From positions 3,674-26,366 of the forward strand of contig DIYZ01000145.1 of the NCBI GenBank assembly GCA_002427845.1: a DNA stretch of 22,693 nucleotides, read 5' to 3'. The DNA comes from Chloracidobacterium sp. UBA6041. GTDB lineage: Bacteria > Acidobacteriota > Blastocatellia > Pyrinomonadales > Pyrinomonadaceae. Both the position numbers and the translations under genes were made by a program. Positions 15,389-22,693 of the stretch are shown piece after piece. Below the pieces are notes generated by a model. The model was given only the letters and a program-made list of their open reading frames with translations. It was not told the origin of the DNA and did no database searches. The first letter of the stretch is position 1. Every line of letters begins with the position of its first letter.

Positions 15389-17791
15389 ATGGGCCGGAAC
15401 CAACACAGCATAATCAGCTCCTTTGATCGCCTCGCAGCCATCAACCGCTCGATCACCACCTCCCTGAATTTCAACGAGGCTTTGCGGCTGATAGTAGTGA
15501 ATGCGGCGGAACTATTTTCCGCGGATACGAGTCTGCTGCTATTGGTCGAAGATGACGGGATCTTGCGGGTAAAAGCGGCCCATGGGGTTGAGAGCGCCAA
15601 CATTCCGGATTTCTCAGGACCCATGGAGGAATCCGTCATTAGAAACCTGTCTATTCACCTCAACCTGGAACCCGCGAAAGAGTTGGTAACGGTACCGATC
15701 GTTGCAGATGGTTCGCTTAATGGCTTTCTGGCCATCGTGCGCGAGTCGCAAATGACCGCTGAGGAACATTGGCAACTGTCCGCACTTGCCGACCAGGCAG
15801 CGATTGCGCTTAACAACGCGCGCTTGCATGAATTTCAGACCGGTGAAGCGATGCGCCAGCGTGATGAAACCCTCGCAGCACTGCGCGAGTCGCATCGGAA
15901 GATCAACAACATACTCGAGAGCATCACGGATCTGTATTACCAGCTCGATCCGGAATGGCGCTTTGTGGATGTGAATAAACGCGTGGAGGAGTTGTTTGGA
16001 AAGAATTTTGACGAACTGGTTGGCAAGATAATCTGGGAAGTTTTTCCGCAAGCAGTCGACTCAGAACTATACCCACAGTTTCATAAAGCGGTTGAGACAA
16101 GAACCCCCGTCCACTTCGAGTTGGAATCCAAAATCGCAGACGGTGTTTGGTTTGAGGCTCACGCTTATCCTAAGAAAACCGGCCTCTCGGTCTACCTGCG
16201 CGACATCTCGGAACGGAAAACATCCGATCGCGAGATCGCCTTTCAAGCTCGACTTCTGAGTGCGGTCGAGCAGGCGGTGATTGCTACTGATCTTGACGGT
16301 AAAGTTGTTTACTGGAATTCATTCGCGGAAGCACTCTACGGCTGGTCGGCTGAGGAAGCGATCGGTGCAAACGTTATGGATCTAATTCCGGCCGAGACTG
16401 TGCGGGAACAAGCTTTGGAAGTCATGAAGCAGTTGAAGGAAGGAAAGAGTTGGTCGGGCGAGTTTCTTGTTCGCCGGAAAGACGACTCCGTTTTTCCCGC
16501 AATGGTCACCGACTCACCAATCTTCAACGAAGACCGGGAACTCATGGGGGTGGTTGGTGTGTCGGTGGATATCAGTGAGCGTAGACGCGCCGAAGAAGAA
16601 CGAGCACGCCTCCATCAGAGCGAGAGAGAAGCGCGGGCTGAGGCCGAAAACGCCAACCGCCTGAAGGATGAGTTTTTAGCAACACTTTCCCACGAGCTGC
16701 GCAACCCGTTGAATGTAATTCTTGGCTACGCCGAGGTCTTATTAAGAAGCGACGAAGCGCAAAAATCGGAATTCGTAAGACGCGCCGCAGAAATACTTAA
16801 ACGCAACGCGCTGGCCCAGTCGCGCCTGGTCCGTGACCTGCTTGATCTTTCACGCTTACACATCGGCAAGCTCTCGCTCAACCGCGAAACAGTCTCGCTG
16901 ATGACGGTTATCAAGAACGCGGTCGAGACAGTACGCGGTGACACCGCGGCCAAGCAGATTGAAATCAAGGTTAACGCACCGGAAGAAATCGTTTTCGTCG
17001 ATGCCGATCCGCTAAGGCTGGAACAGGTCATCTGGAACCTGCTCAATAACGCGGTGAAGTTTACGCCCGCTGGAGGAACAATAACCATTAGCCTGACAAC
17101 GGAGAAACAGCAGGCGGTCCTGGTTGTCGAGGACACCGGTCAGGGTATCGAGCAGCAGTTTCTGCCACACGTGTTTGAAATGTTCCGGCAAGCGGACGCA
17201 AGCAGCAGCCGTCCGCATAGCGGCATGGGGATTGGCCTGGCGCTCGTACGGCAACTGATTGATTTGCACGGTGGCAAGGTTGCCGTCGAATCGAACGTGG
17301 GACAGGGCGCAAAATTTACGGTCCAAATTCCCCTATCGCGTGAAACAGAAAGAGCATTTAGATCCTCACCGCAAGTCGAAACCGGAGTTCTTAGTCAGAT
17401 GGCCATCCTGGTGGTTGATGATTCTGAAGACACGGTTGATATGTTGCGGCAGTTGTTTGAAATGGACGGCGCCGTCGTGGAAACGGCGCGAAGTGCAGCA
17501 GAGGCGCTCCGGATGGCGCGCGAGAAAGATTTTGATGTCGTGCTCTCCGACATCTCAATGCCGGGCATGGATGGCTTTGAGTTTTTGCGCCGAATGCGCG
17601 GAATACCAAACAAGAAAGATGTGCCCGTAATCGCGCTGACGGGATTTGCCCGCGCTGAGGATGTAGAGCGCGCCGCGGCAGAAGGCTTCCTGTCGCACGT
17701 AACAAAACCCATCGATGTAAATAACTTGATCGAGACACTGCGCAAGCTGCCCGTCCGGAATCGCCAAGCCACCGTCAACGCCCGGAGCTGA
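15389..17791 (+). CDS. Hybrid sensor histidine kinase, GAF-PAS-PAS-HisKA-HATPase-REC
   Basis: An 800-residue kinase without obvious membrane segments, so probably cytoplasmic. Domains in order: GAF (about 10-145), PAS (170-275, ending RDISERK), PAS (285-398, ending VDISERR), a short coiled coil, HisKA with His435 in ATLSHELRNP, and HATPase with N-box NLLNNAVKF (550-558), G1 DTGQGI (582-587) and G2 GMGIGLAL (612-619). The C-terminal receiver is intact: Asp677-Asp678, phospho-acceptor Asp721 in SDISMPGMDG, Thr751 and Lys773. It starts 16 bases after the KaiC-like stop, so the three genes are likely one operon. The signal is unknown; PAS or GAF could bind a cofactor or small ligand. No downstream output domain is present. 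Confidence 0.94.
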   Translation: MGRNQHSIISSFDRLAAINRSITTSLNFNEALRLIVVNAAELFSADTSLLLLVEDDGILRVKAAHGVESANIPDFSGPMEESVIRNLSIHLNLEPAKELVTVPIVADGSLNGFLAIVRESQMTAEEHWQLSALADQAAIALNNARLHEFQTGEAMRQRDETLAALRESHRKINNILESITDLYYQLDPEWRFVDVNKRVEELFGKNFDELVGKIIWEVFPQAVDSELYPQFHKAVETRTPVHFELESKIADGVWFEAHAYPKKTGLSVYLRDISERKTSDREIAFQARLLSAVEQAVIATDLDGKVVYWNSFAEALYGWSAEEAIGANVMDLIPAETVREQALEVMKQLKEGKSWSGEFLVRRKDDSVFPAMVTDSPIFNEDRELMGVVGVSVDISERRRAEEERARLHQSEREARAEAENANRLKDEFLATLSHELRNPLNVILGYAEVLLRSDEAQKSEFVRRAAEILKRNALAQSRLVRDLLDLSRLHIGKLSLNRETVSLMTVIKNAVETVRGDTAAKQIEIKVNAPEEIVFVDADPLRLEQVIWNLLNNAVKFTPAGGTITISLTTEKQQAVLVVEDTGQGIEQQFLPHVFEMFRQADASSSRPHSGMGIGLALVRQLIDLHGGKVAVESNVGQGAKFTVQIPLSRETERAFRSSPQVETGVLSQMAILVVDDSEDTVDMLRQLFEMDGAVVETARSAAEALRMAREKDFDVVLSDISMPGMDGFEFLRRMRGIPNKKDVPVIALTGFARAEDVERAAAEGFLSHVTKPIDVNNLIETLRKLPVRNRQATVNARS

Positions 17792-17799
17792 AATTAACT

Positions 17800-17820
17800 C
17801 GACGAACCAGTTACTCGTCG
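17800..17820. terminator. Weak hairpin between convergent genes
   Basis: CGACGA and TCGTCG form a 6-bp stem around a 9-base loop, overlapping the rhodanese stop codon and nine bases after the kinase stop. No T-run follows on either strand, so termination activity is doubtful. Confidence 0.25.
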
Positions 17821-18185
17821 GCAGTTGTTGGCGCGCCGGAGCCTTGCCAGGCTTTCCAGCCGCCGGCCATTGAGAAGACGTTGGTGTAGCCCATCTGTTG
17901 GAGGACGTCGGCGGCAAGCGCGGAGCGAAAACCGCCGCCGCAATAGAGGATCAATTCTGTCCCTTTGTCAGGCACCTTCTCTTCAATGTCGCGTTCGATG
18001 ATGCCCTTGGCTAAATGGATCGAACCCGCCGCGCTACCGAGTTGCCATTCGTTATCTTCGCGGACGTCGATTAACTTCGCGTTAGGATTTGCCGACATCC
18101 GCTCTCTTGTCTCCGCGACCGTAAGCTCGCGAATGCGCGTCCTGGCGTCATTGACTAGTTTTAGAAATCCTTCGGAATGTTTCAT
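17811..18185 (-). CDS. Single-domain rhodanese (sulfurtransferase)
   Basis: A 124-residue rhodanese-like protein. The N-terminal half shows AKLIDVREDNEWQLGSAAGS (the CH2A region), followed by the active loop CGGGFRS at 82-88 with catalytic Cys82, then the C-terminal MAGGWKAW motif. The family passes sulfane sulfur from thiosulfate or persulfides to acceptors such as cyanide or thiols, in the cytoplasm when no signal is present, as here. A six-residue loop after Cys is typical of sulfurtransferases rather than Cdc25-type phosphatases. The start at 18185 has GAGG about six bases upstream. It is convergent with the kinase and appears monocistronic. The acceptor is unknown. Confidence 0.93.
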   Translation of the reverse strand: MKHSEGFLKLVNDARTRIRELTVAETRERMSANPNAKLIDVREDNEWQLGSAAGSIHLAKGIIERDIEEKVPDKGTELILYCGGGFRSALAADVLQQMGYTNVFSMAGGWKAWQGSGAPTTADE

Positions 18186-18220
18186 GTCGTAACCTCGCGA
18201 ATCGTAATTCCATTTAGCTT

Positions 18221-18404
18221 CTGAGGCCCAGTTGGGGCGCGATGTTTATAGTTTGAAATACACTTTCTATCTCTGAGCCCCGTCGGGGCGAAATGTCACG
18301 ACCAACTGTCACGAGAGTTGTGCATCCCTAAACATTCGGCTCCCACAGAGCTTTCAATCCCTGGTTCGAACGATGGCTATAAACATTCGGCTCCTAATGG
18401 AGCC
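18221..18404. repeat. Mirrored four-arm palindromic repeat array
   Basis: Four copies of one short unit, consensus GGCTCC-N-GGAGCCGAATGTTTATAG, lie at 18221-18251 and 18273-18296 (plus orientation) and at 18327-18355 and 18377-18404 (minus orientation). The outer pair share an exact 10-base end (ATGTTTATAG in one, CTATAAACAT in the other). Most copies can form a hairpin from their GC-rich half. The order is symmetric about a centre near 18312. Confidence 0.65.
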
Positions 18405-18511
18405 AGGATCCCAATCCGAATTCGGCCAACCCCTCAATTGGATGAAATTGCGGCGAATGATTATAATGCCCGTCTTTAATAGAAAGCACTGCCATCGACA
18501 ATCTTTTGTGG

Positions 18512-18533
18512 GGGCCGACCTGTGTGTCGGCCC
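18512..18533. repeat. GC-rich hairpin, probable dispersed repeat
   Basis: GGGCCGAC and GTCGGCCC form a perfect 8-bp stem around ctgtgt. From memory, closely similar gggGCCGACCTGTGTGTCGGCCC units recur between genes in related bacteria. It could also act as a terminator for transcripts entering from the left, though no T-run follows. Confidence 0.5.
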
Positions 18534-18601
18534 GGTTGCACAATCCGTGGGCATGCGGCTGCGGCTTCTACTTCGATCTTACGAGAGGAACTTCATAAAA
18601 A

Positions 18602-20008
18602 TTGGCTAACGAACAGTTTGACGTAACGATTATTGGCAGTGGGCCGGGCGGCTACGTGGCGGCGATACGCGCGGGCCAACTGGGCCTGAAGGTGGCGATG
18701 GTTGAAAAAGACACTCGCCTCGGCGGCACTTGTACATTGCGCGGTTGCATTCCCACCAAACAAATGTTGATGTCCGCACACGTCTACGAGCAGATGCAAA
18801 ACGCCGCTGCTTTCGGCGTACAGGCATCGGGAATTCAGTTGGCTTTCGCAGATGTGCAAAAACGCAAAGACAAAGTGGTGCTCAAGAACACCAAGGGCAT
18901 TGAGTATCTGATGAAGAAAAACAAGGTCACGGTAATCAAAGGCACCGGGAAACTTGCGTTGCCGGGAAAAGTGGAGGTCACCGATGCTGATGGCAAGAAG
19001 CAGATTTTAGAAACCAAAAACATCATCATCGCCACTGGTTCCGCGGTGCGGCCCATACAGGGTTTTGAAACTGACGGCTTGCACGTTGTAAACAGCGATC
19101 ACATCCTGGAATTGAAAGACGTGCCCAAGTCGCTGATAGTGATGGGCGCTGGAGCGGTCGGCGTCGAGTTTGCTTCTGTCTATTCGCGCTTCGGTGCGGA
19201 GACGACGCTGGTTGAGTTAATGCCGCGGCTCGTTCCGCTCGAGGATGAAGAGGTTTCGAAAGAGCTGGAAAAATCGTTTCGCAAACGCGGTATCAAATCG
19301 CAAGTCGATACCAGGCTCGAGAAACTCGAGAAAACGGAAACGGGCGTTCGCGTTACCGGCAAAACTGCGAAAGGCGAGGCAGTCAATCTCGAAGCGGAGA
19401 TGTTGCTGGTCGCAGTGGGTCGTATGCCTTTCACTGAAGGTTTGGGTCTCGAAGGCACAAAGATAAAAGTGGACCAAGGATTTATTAACGTTGACGAGTA
19501 TCAGCAAACCGCTGAAAAAGGCGTGTACGCAATTGGCGATGTCGTGCCCACTCCGCAACTCGCGCACCTGGCTTCGAAGGAGGGCATAGTCGCGGTCGAA
19601 CACCTCGCGGGACAAAAAGATGTCCGCCCGATCAATCTTCGTCTGGTGCCAAACTGCACCTATTGCGATCCGGAGGTCGCCTCAGTTGGACTGACTGAAG
19701 CGAAGGCGCGTGAACAGGGCTACGACGTGAAGGTTGGGAAGTTTCCGTTTTCCGCTTCGGGCAAGGCTCGCATCCTGGGCGAAGAAGAAGGCTTTGTTAA
19801 GATTGTAAGTGAATCGAAGTATGACGAAATACTTGGTGTGCACATCATTGGCCCACACGCTACCGAGTTGATCGCCGAAGCTTGCGTCGCGATGCAACTT
19901 GAATCAACGGCCGAAGAATTGGGCCGTACCATGCACGCGCATCCGACAGTTTCCGAAGCCGTGATGGAAGCCGCTGAAGGCGTGCACGGGCTGGCGGTGC
20001 ATATTTAA
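18602..20008 (+). CDS. lpdA: Dihydrolipoyl dehydrogenase (E3)
   Basis: A 468-residue FAD-disulfide oxidoreductase that reoxidises the lipoyl group of 2-oxoacid dehydrogenase complexes and makes NADH. FAD-binding GSGPGG is at 12-17, the redox disulfide is Cys44/Cys49 in GGTCTLRGCIPTK (TLR and T replace the commoner LNxGCIPSK), NAD-binding GAGAVG is at 182-187, the second FAD motif is YAIGDV, and the catalytic pair is His447-Glu452 in HAHPTVSEA. The start is TTG 18602, with GAGAGGAA eleven bases upstream; no ATG fits. Genes for E1 alpha and E1 beta follow on the same strand after a 210-base gap filled by a hairpin array. The E3 is flanked on both sides by composite repeats. Confidence 0.96.
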   Translation: MANEQFDVTIIGSGPGGYVAAIRAGQLGLKVAMVEKDTRLGGTCTLRGCIPTKQMLMSAHVYEQMQNAAAFGVQASGIQLAFADVQKRKDKVVLKNTKGIEYLMKKNKVTVIKGTGKLALPGKVEVTDADGKKQILETKNIIIATGSAVRPIQGFETDGLHVVNSDHILELKDVPKSLIVMGAGAVGVEFASVYSRFGAETTLVELMPRLVPLEDEEVSKELEKSFRKRGIKSQVDTRLEKLEKTETGVRVTGKTAKGEAVNLEAEMLLVAVGRMPFTEGLGLEGTKIKVDQGFINVDEYQQTAEKGVYAIGDVVPTPQLAHLASKEGIVAVEHLAGQKDVRPINLRLVPNCTYCDPEVASVGLTEAKAREQGYDVKVGKFPFSASGKARILGEEEGFVKIVSESKYDEILGVHIIGPHATELIAEACVAMQLESTAEELGRTMHAHPTVSEAVMEAAEGVHGLAVHI

Positions 20009-20018
20009 GTCGGAATTT

Positions 20019-20207
20019 ACGCCGAAAGGCGTTTAATAGTTTAGCCCGGGGTAACACCCCTGGGAAGAAATAGTTCAGCGCATTTTGTACCCTGAAAGGG
20101 TTATTAAAAACGAACAGGTTATCCCACCCTTTCAGGGTGGACTCCTCTTCCTCGAGTTTCTATCCCAGGGTGTTACCCTGGGCTGAGTTATCAAGCGCTT
20201 TCAGCGC
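20019..20207. repeat. Mirror-symmetric six-hairpin array
   Basis: Six hairpins lie in mirrored order. H1 ACGCC-GAAA-GGCGT (20019-20032) pairs in type with H6 GCGCT-TTC-AGCGC (20195-20207). H2 CCCGGGGTAACACCCCTGGG (20045-20064) pairs with H5 CCCAGGGTGTTACCCTGGG (20164-20182). H3 ACCCT-GAA-AGGGT (20089-20101) pairs with H4 CCACCCT-TTC-AGGGTGG (20124-20140). Each right-hand unit is close to the reverse complement of its left-hand mate, so the whole element can also fold on itself. Confidence 0.75.
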
Positions 20208-20218
20208 AGCTTGGCCAG

Positions 20219-21391
20219 ATGGATCAACCAAATAAACCAGCAGCGAGTGAATCGAAACAGGATCCCGCAAGAAACGCGAAACGCAGGCGTGGACCGCGCC
20301 GGCCGCGGTTTGAAATGCGGGTAAACACAAAACATGCGCCGCGCAAACCGGCCGACGGCCAACCGTTGAGCTGTACTACCGAGACGACTCTCAAGCCCGA
20401 GCAGATGCTCGAGCTTTATCGTTATCTAAAGCTCACGCGACAGGTTGAAGAGCGGTTAGTGAATCTTTATCGCCAAACGAAAGTTGTCGGTGGCGTATTT
20501 CGCTCACTGGGCCAGGAAGCTACGGCGGTCGGCAGTGCGTACGCGCTTGAGGCCCGGGATTTCGTCACGCCTCTGATTCGCGATCTTGGCGCGGTGCTGG
20601 TGAAAGGAATTCGTCCGCGTGAAGTCTTCGCGCAATACATGGCCAGGGCCTGGGGACCGTCGGGCGGACGCGATCTGAATATTCATTTTGGCGACATGGA
20701 GAAGGGATTCATTGGCCCCATTTCTCATCTTGGCGACATGATTCCGGTGATGGCCGGGGTGCTGCTGGCGGCGCGTATGCAAAAGAAGCGCCCGATCGGG
20801 ATTGCCTACATCGGCGACGGGGGCATGAGTACCGGCGCGTTTCATGAAGGACTAAATTTCGCCGCCGTGCAGAAACTGCCGCTACTGGTCATCGCGGAAT
20901 ACAATCATTACGCGTATTCGACGCCGACGAGTTTGCAAACCGCGGTAAGAGATCTGGCAGAGAAGGCTGCCGGCTACAATATTCCTGCCTCAATCGTCGA
21001 CGGCAACGACATAATTGCCTGCTACGAAGCCACCAGACACGCGGCTGATTATGCGCGCCGCGGAGGCGGACCCGTCTTAATTGAAGCCAAGACCTACCGG
21101 CGCCGCGGACACGCCGAACACGACGATCAACGTTACGTGCCCGCAGGCGAGATTGAGTGGTGGGAAAAGCACAACGATCCGATTGATCGATATGAACGGT
21201 ATCTGCTCCAACAAAACATTGCGACAAAGGAAAAGCTCGCAGAGATCACGGCGGACGTGATGCGCGAGATTGAAGAAGATTGCTCCTGGGCTGAATCGTC
21301 TCCAATGCCCGAAGCGGAACAAGCCGCATTTGGAGTTTTCGACAACAGCGTTGTGGCGCCGGCGCTTCGACCTGAAGTTTTAAAGAATTGA
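20219..21391 (+). CDS. 2-oxoacid dehydrogenase E1 alpha subunit (pyruvate or branched-chain type)
   Basis: A 390-residue thiamine-diphosphate enzyme subunit that decarboxylates a 2-oxoacid with E1 beta. The TPP motif runs from GDGGMSTGAFHEGLNFA (from residue 199) to the AEYNH asparagine (229); GPISHLGDMIPVMAG and the RRRGHAEHDDQRYV loop are also present. The first 50 residues are unusual: a Lys/Arg/Pro-rich leader (AKRRRGPRRPR) with no counterpart I know in the family. An internal ATG at residue 33 could be the real start. The ATG at 20219 lies twelve bases after the hairpin array and has no clear ribosome binding site. The substrate (pyruvate, branched-chain or other) cannot be settled without E2. 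E1 beta follows 268 bases later. Confidence 0.93.
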   Translation: MDQPNKPAASESKQDPARNAKRRRGPRRPRFEMRVNTKHAPRKPADGQPLSCTTETTLKPEQMLELYRYLKLTRQVEERLVNLYRQTKVVGGVFRSLGQEATAVGSAYALEARDFVTPLIRDLGAVLVKGIRPREVFAQYMARAWGPSGGRDLNIHFGDMEKGFIGPISHLGDMIPVMAGVLLAARMQKKRPIGIAYIGDGGMSTGAFHEGLNFAAVQKLPLLVIAEYNHYAYSTPTSLQTAVRDLAEKAAGYNIPASIVDGNDIIACYEATRHAADYARRGGGPVLIEAKTYRRRGHAEHDDQRYVPAGEIEWWEKHNDPIDRYERYLLQQNIATKEKLAEITADVMREIEEDCSWAESSPMPEAEQAAFGVFDNSVVAPALRPEVLKN

Positions 21392-21404
21392 GCGAGGGGA
21401 CGTC

Positions 21405-21571
21405 ATGGGCGACAACGAACACGGAATTTCGACCAATCAGGTAGACGATCGAGGGACTAACGAATCTTGGAAGAAGTACAGGGATGGATGGGCGCAGCGG
21501 AACCGGTTGATGACGATGTCGTCATGAAGGCGCGCGGCATCAGGAAAGAACGCGGGATTGAGATTGAATAA
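21405..21571 (+). pseudogene. Possible small frameshifted gene between E1 alpha and E1 beta
   Basis: ATG 21405 has a good ribosome binding site (GAGGGGA) and opens a 40-residue frame to 21527 (MGDNEHGISTNQVDDRG and onward). A second frame, from TTG 21467 to a stop at 21571, encodes 34 residues with strongly protein-like character (AAEPVDDDVVMKARGIRKER, ending IEIE). A single frameshift near 21470-21500 would fuse them into one charged protein of about 55 residues. I do not recognise the family. It may be a remnant, two tiny genes or chance; the ribosome binding site argues for at least past translation. Confidence 0.3.
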
Positions 21572-21599
21572 ATCAGAATAAGGTCTTCGAAAATGCAAA

Positions 21600-21655
21600 G
21601 GGCTAAGGCCCAAGACCTAACCCAAAGACCTAAGACCAAAGACGAAAGACCAATA
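21600..21655. repeat. Degenerate AAGACC repeat tract before E1 beta
   Basis: The leader contains repeated AAGACC(T/A)AA-like units (caagacctaa, aaagacctaa, agaccaaaga, gaaagaccaa). It occupies the place of the E1 beta ribosome binding site; no AGGAGG-like sequence is visible before ATG 21660. Confidence 0.55.
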
Positions 21656-21659
21656 AGTA

Positions 21660-22688
21660 ATGGCAACCGCAACAAAAAAAGAGCACAAGTCGGCGCGCCC
21701 TGAACGCGGCGGCCAGGCGACCTTAGTCGAAGCAATTCGCCAGGGCATCTGGGAAGAGATGGAGCGCGACCCGACGGTCTTCGTGATTGGCGAAGACGTG
21801 GGCGCGTATGGCGGCGCGTTTAAGGTCACCGACGGGCTCATTGATGAATTCGGCAAAGGCCGGGTGATTGATACACCGATTTCCGAAGCGGCGATTGTGG
21901 GCGCCGCGTGTGGCGCCGGGCTGATGGGTATGAAGGCCGTTGCTGAGTTTCAGTTTATTGATTTTATTTCTGCCGGGTTTGATCTGCTGACTAATTACGC
22001 AGCCAAGTGCCGCTATCGCTGGGGAGCAAACATTCCGGCGGTGTTTCGTGGTCCATGCGGCTCGGGAGTGCGCTCTGGTCCGTTTCATTCGCTGAATGCG
22101 GAATCGTTTTTTCTGAATACCGCCGGACTGAAGATCGTTGAACCCTCGAGTGCTTACGATGCGAAGGGTTTGATCAAGGCGGCTATTCGCGATCCTGACC
22201 CGGTTTTGTATTTTGAACACAAGAAACTATATCGCTTACCACGACTGCGCGAAGAACTCCCCGCGGACGATTACATTGTTGAGATTGGCAAAGCCCGCAT
22301 TGTGAGCGAAGGTCGCGATCTTTCGATCGTCACTTTTGGGGCGATGGTCCTGACAGCGCTGGACGCAGCGGAAGAGCTGGAGAAAGAAGGGCTGGATGTC
22401 GAGGTGATAGACTTGCGCACGCTGGCGCCGCTGGACAAGACTGCCATACTCGCCAGCGTTAAAAAAACCAGCCGCGCGATCGTGTTACACGAAGCCTCGC
22501 GCACCGGCGGCATTGGCGGCGAGATCGCGGCTATCATTGCGGAAGAAGCGTTTGAGTGGCTTGACGCGCCTGTGCTGCGGGTTGCATCGATTGATACACC
22601 GGTGCCGTATTCGCCGCCACTGGAAGATTATTACTTGCCGCAAACGAAGGACGTTTTGGATGCGGCACGGAAGCTGGCGGCCTATTGA
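21660..22688 (+). CDS. 2-oxoacid dehydrogenase E1 beta subunit
   Basis: A complete 342-residue transketolase-type E1 beta subunit. Conserved blocks are VFVIGEDVGAYGGAFKVT (about 41-58), DTPISEAAIVGAACG with the TPP-activating Glu, EFQFIDFISAGFD, the GPFHSL histidine, EPSSAYDAKGL, and the C-terminal transketolase domain from about 210 (IVTFGAMVLTALDAAEELEK, then EVIDLRTLAPLD and HEASRTGGIGGEIAA). It pairs with the E1 alpha upstream. The class acts in the cytoplasm, and an E2 lipoyl-acyltransferase gene should lie right of the window. Pyruvate and branched-chain specificity both remain possible. A leader of about 17 residues rich in Lys and Arg precedes the domain. The gene ends five bases before the window edge. 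Confidence 0.95.
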   Translation: MATATKKEHKSARPERGGQATLVEAIRQGIWEEMERDPTVFVIGEDVGAYGGAFKVTDGLIDEFGKGRVIDTPISEAAIVGAACGAGLMGMKAVAEFQFIDFISAGFDLLTNYAAKCRYRWGANIPAVFRGPCGSGVRSGPFHSLNAESFFLNTAGLKIVEPSSAYDAKGLIKAAIRDPDPVLYFEHKKLYRLPRLREELPADDYIVEIGKARIVSEGRDLSIVTFGAMVLTALDAAEELEKEGLDVEVIDLRTLAPLDKTAILASVKKTSRAIVLHEASRTGGIGGEIAAIIAEEAFEWLDAPVLRVASIDTPVPYSPPLEDYYLPQTKDVLDAARKLAAY

Positions 22689-22693
22689 ATCTC

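Larger units (their letters stand above)
18186..18601. other. Repeat-rich intergenic region before lpd
   Basis: No gene is supported in these 416 bases; a frame at 18373-18609 on the plus strand is not protein-like. The left half is a mirrored four-arm repeat (18221-18404) and the right half contains a GC-rich hairpin (18512-18533). GAGAGGAA at 18583-18590 is the probable ribosome binding site of lpd. Confidence 0.6.

Noticed and set aside
18361..18376. tRNA-like GGTTCGAA segment
   Set aside because: No acceptor, D or anticodon stems can be drawn around it.
18373..18609. 78-residue plus-strand frame before lpd
   Set aside because: It is made largely of repeat sequence and overlaps the lpd start; no ribosome binding site or motif is present.
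18221..20207. CRISPR array
   Set aside because: The repeats are mirrored pairs of different units, not regular direct repeats with unique spacers, and there are no cas genes.

Overview
The window looks like a chromosomal segment of a soil-type bacterium, most likely Acidobacteriota of the Blastocatellia type. This is inference from gene style and dispersed hairpin repeats, not from a marker gene: there is no rRNA, no tRNA and no phage or plasmid module. GC content looks moderate, genes are dense on both strands, and intergenic gaps carry small palindromic repeats. No CRISPR array, transposase or integrase is visible.

Layout. 1-1416 (+): a CpdB/UshA-like nucleotidase/phosphoesterase cut by the left edge. 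1528-2001 (-): small secreted protein of unknown function. 2002-2544: gene-poor gap with a tandem operator-like repeat and a long inverted repeat. 2545-4431 (+): FHA-GAF-AAA+-Fis sigma-54 activator. 4436-4629 (-): possible broken small gene. 4727-5896 (+): GNAT acetyltransferase, DUF6916-like protein, and a truncated second GNAT. 5865-6626 (-): two small secreted proteins. 6857-10878 (-): Lon protease, Hsp20 chaperone and a SIMPL-domain secreted protein. 11041-11398 (+): frameshifted Rieske ferredoxin. 11482-11715 (-): small CxxCxxC ferredoxin. 11811-13229 (-): class II fumarase. 13549-17791 (+): three-gene signalling cassette made of a degenerate receiver protein, a two-ATPase-domain KaiC-like protein and a GAF-PAS-PAS hybrid histidine kinase. 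17811-18185 (-): rhodanese. 18602-22688 (+): dihydrolipoyl dehydrogenase and the E1 alpha and E1 beta subunits of a 2-oxoacid dehydrogenase complex (E2 is not in the window).

How they work together. The right end supplies E3 and E1 for oxidative decarboxylation of a 2-oxoacid, with fumarase nearby for the TCA cycle. Hsp20 and Lon form a short proteostasis unit (hold, then degrade). The KaiC-like cassette is the most interesting regulatory unit. Its stand-alone receiver has Glu where the phospho-accepting Asp should be, the KaiC-like CII domain keeps one of the two classic phosphosites, and the hybrid kinase has an intact H-box and receiver. No kaiA or kaiB is present, so a circadian function is not supported.

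The other notable signal is a set of composite hairpin arrays. A six-hairpin mirror-symmetric array (20019-20207) and a four-arm mirrored array (18221-18404) flank the dihydrolipoyl dehydrogenase gene. A REP-like pair sits between the convergent Rieske and ferredoxin genes, with a further copy near lon. Several coding remnants suggest local decay or assembly errors: the Rieske frameshift, the truncated GNAT, and two possible small frameshifted genes.
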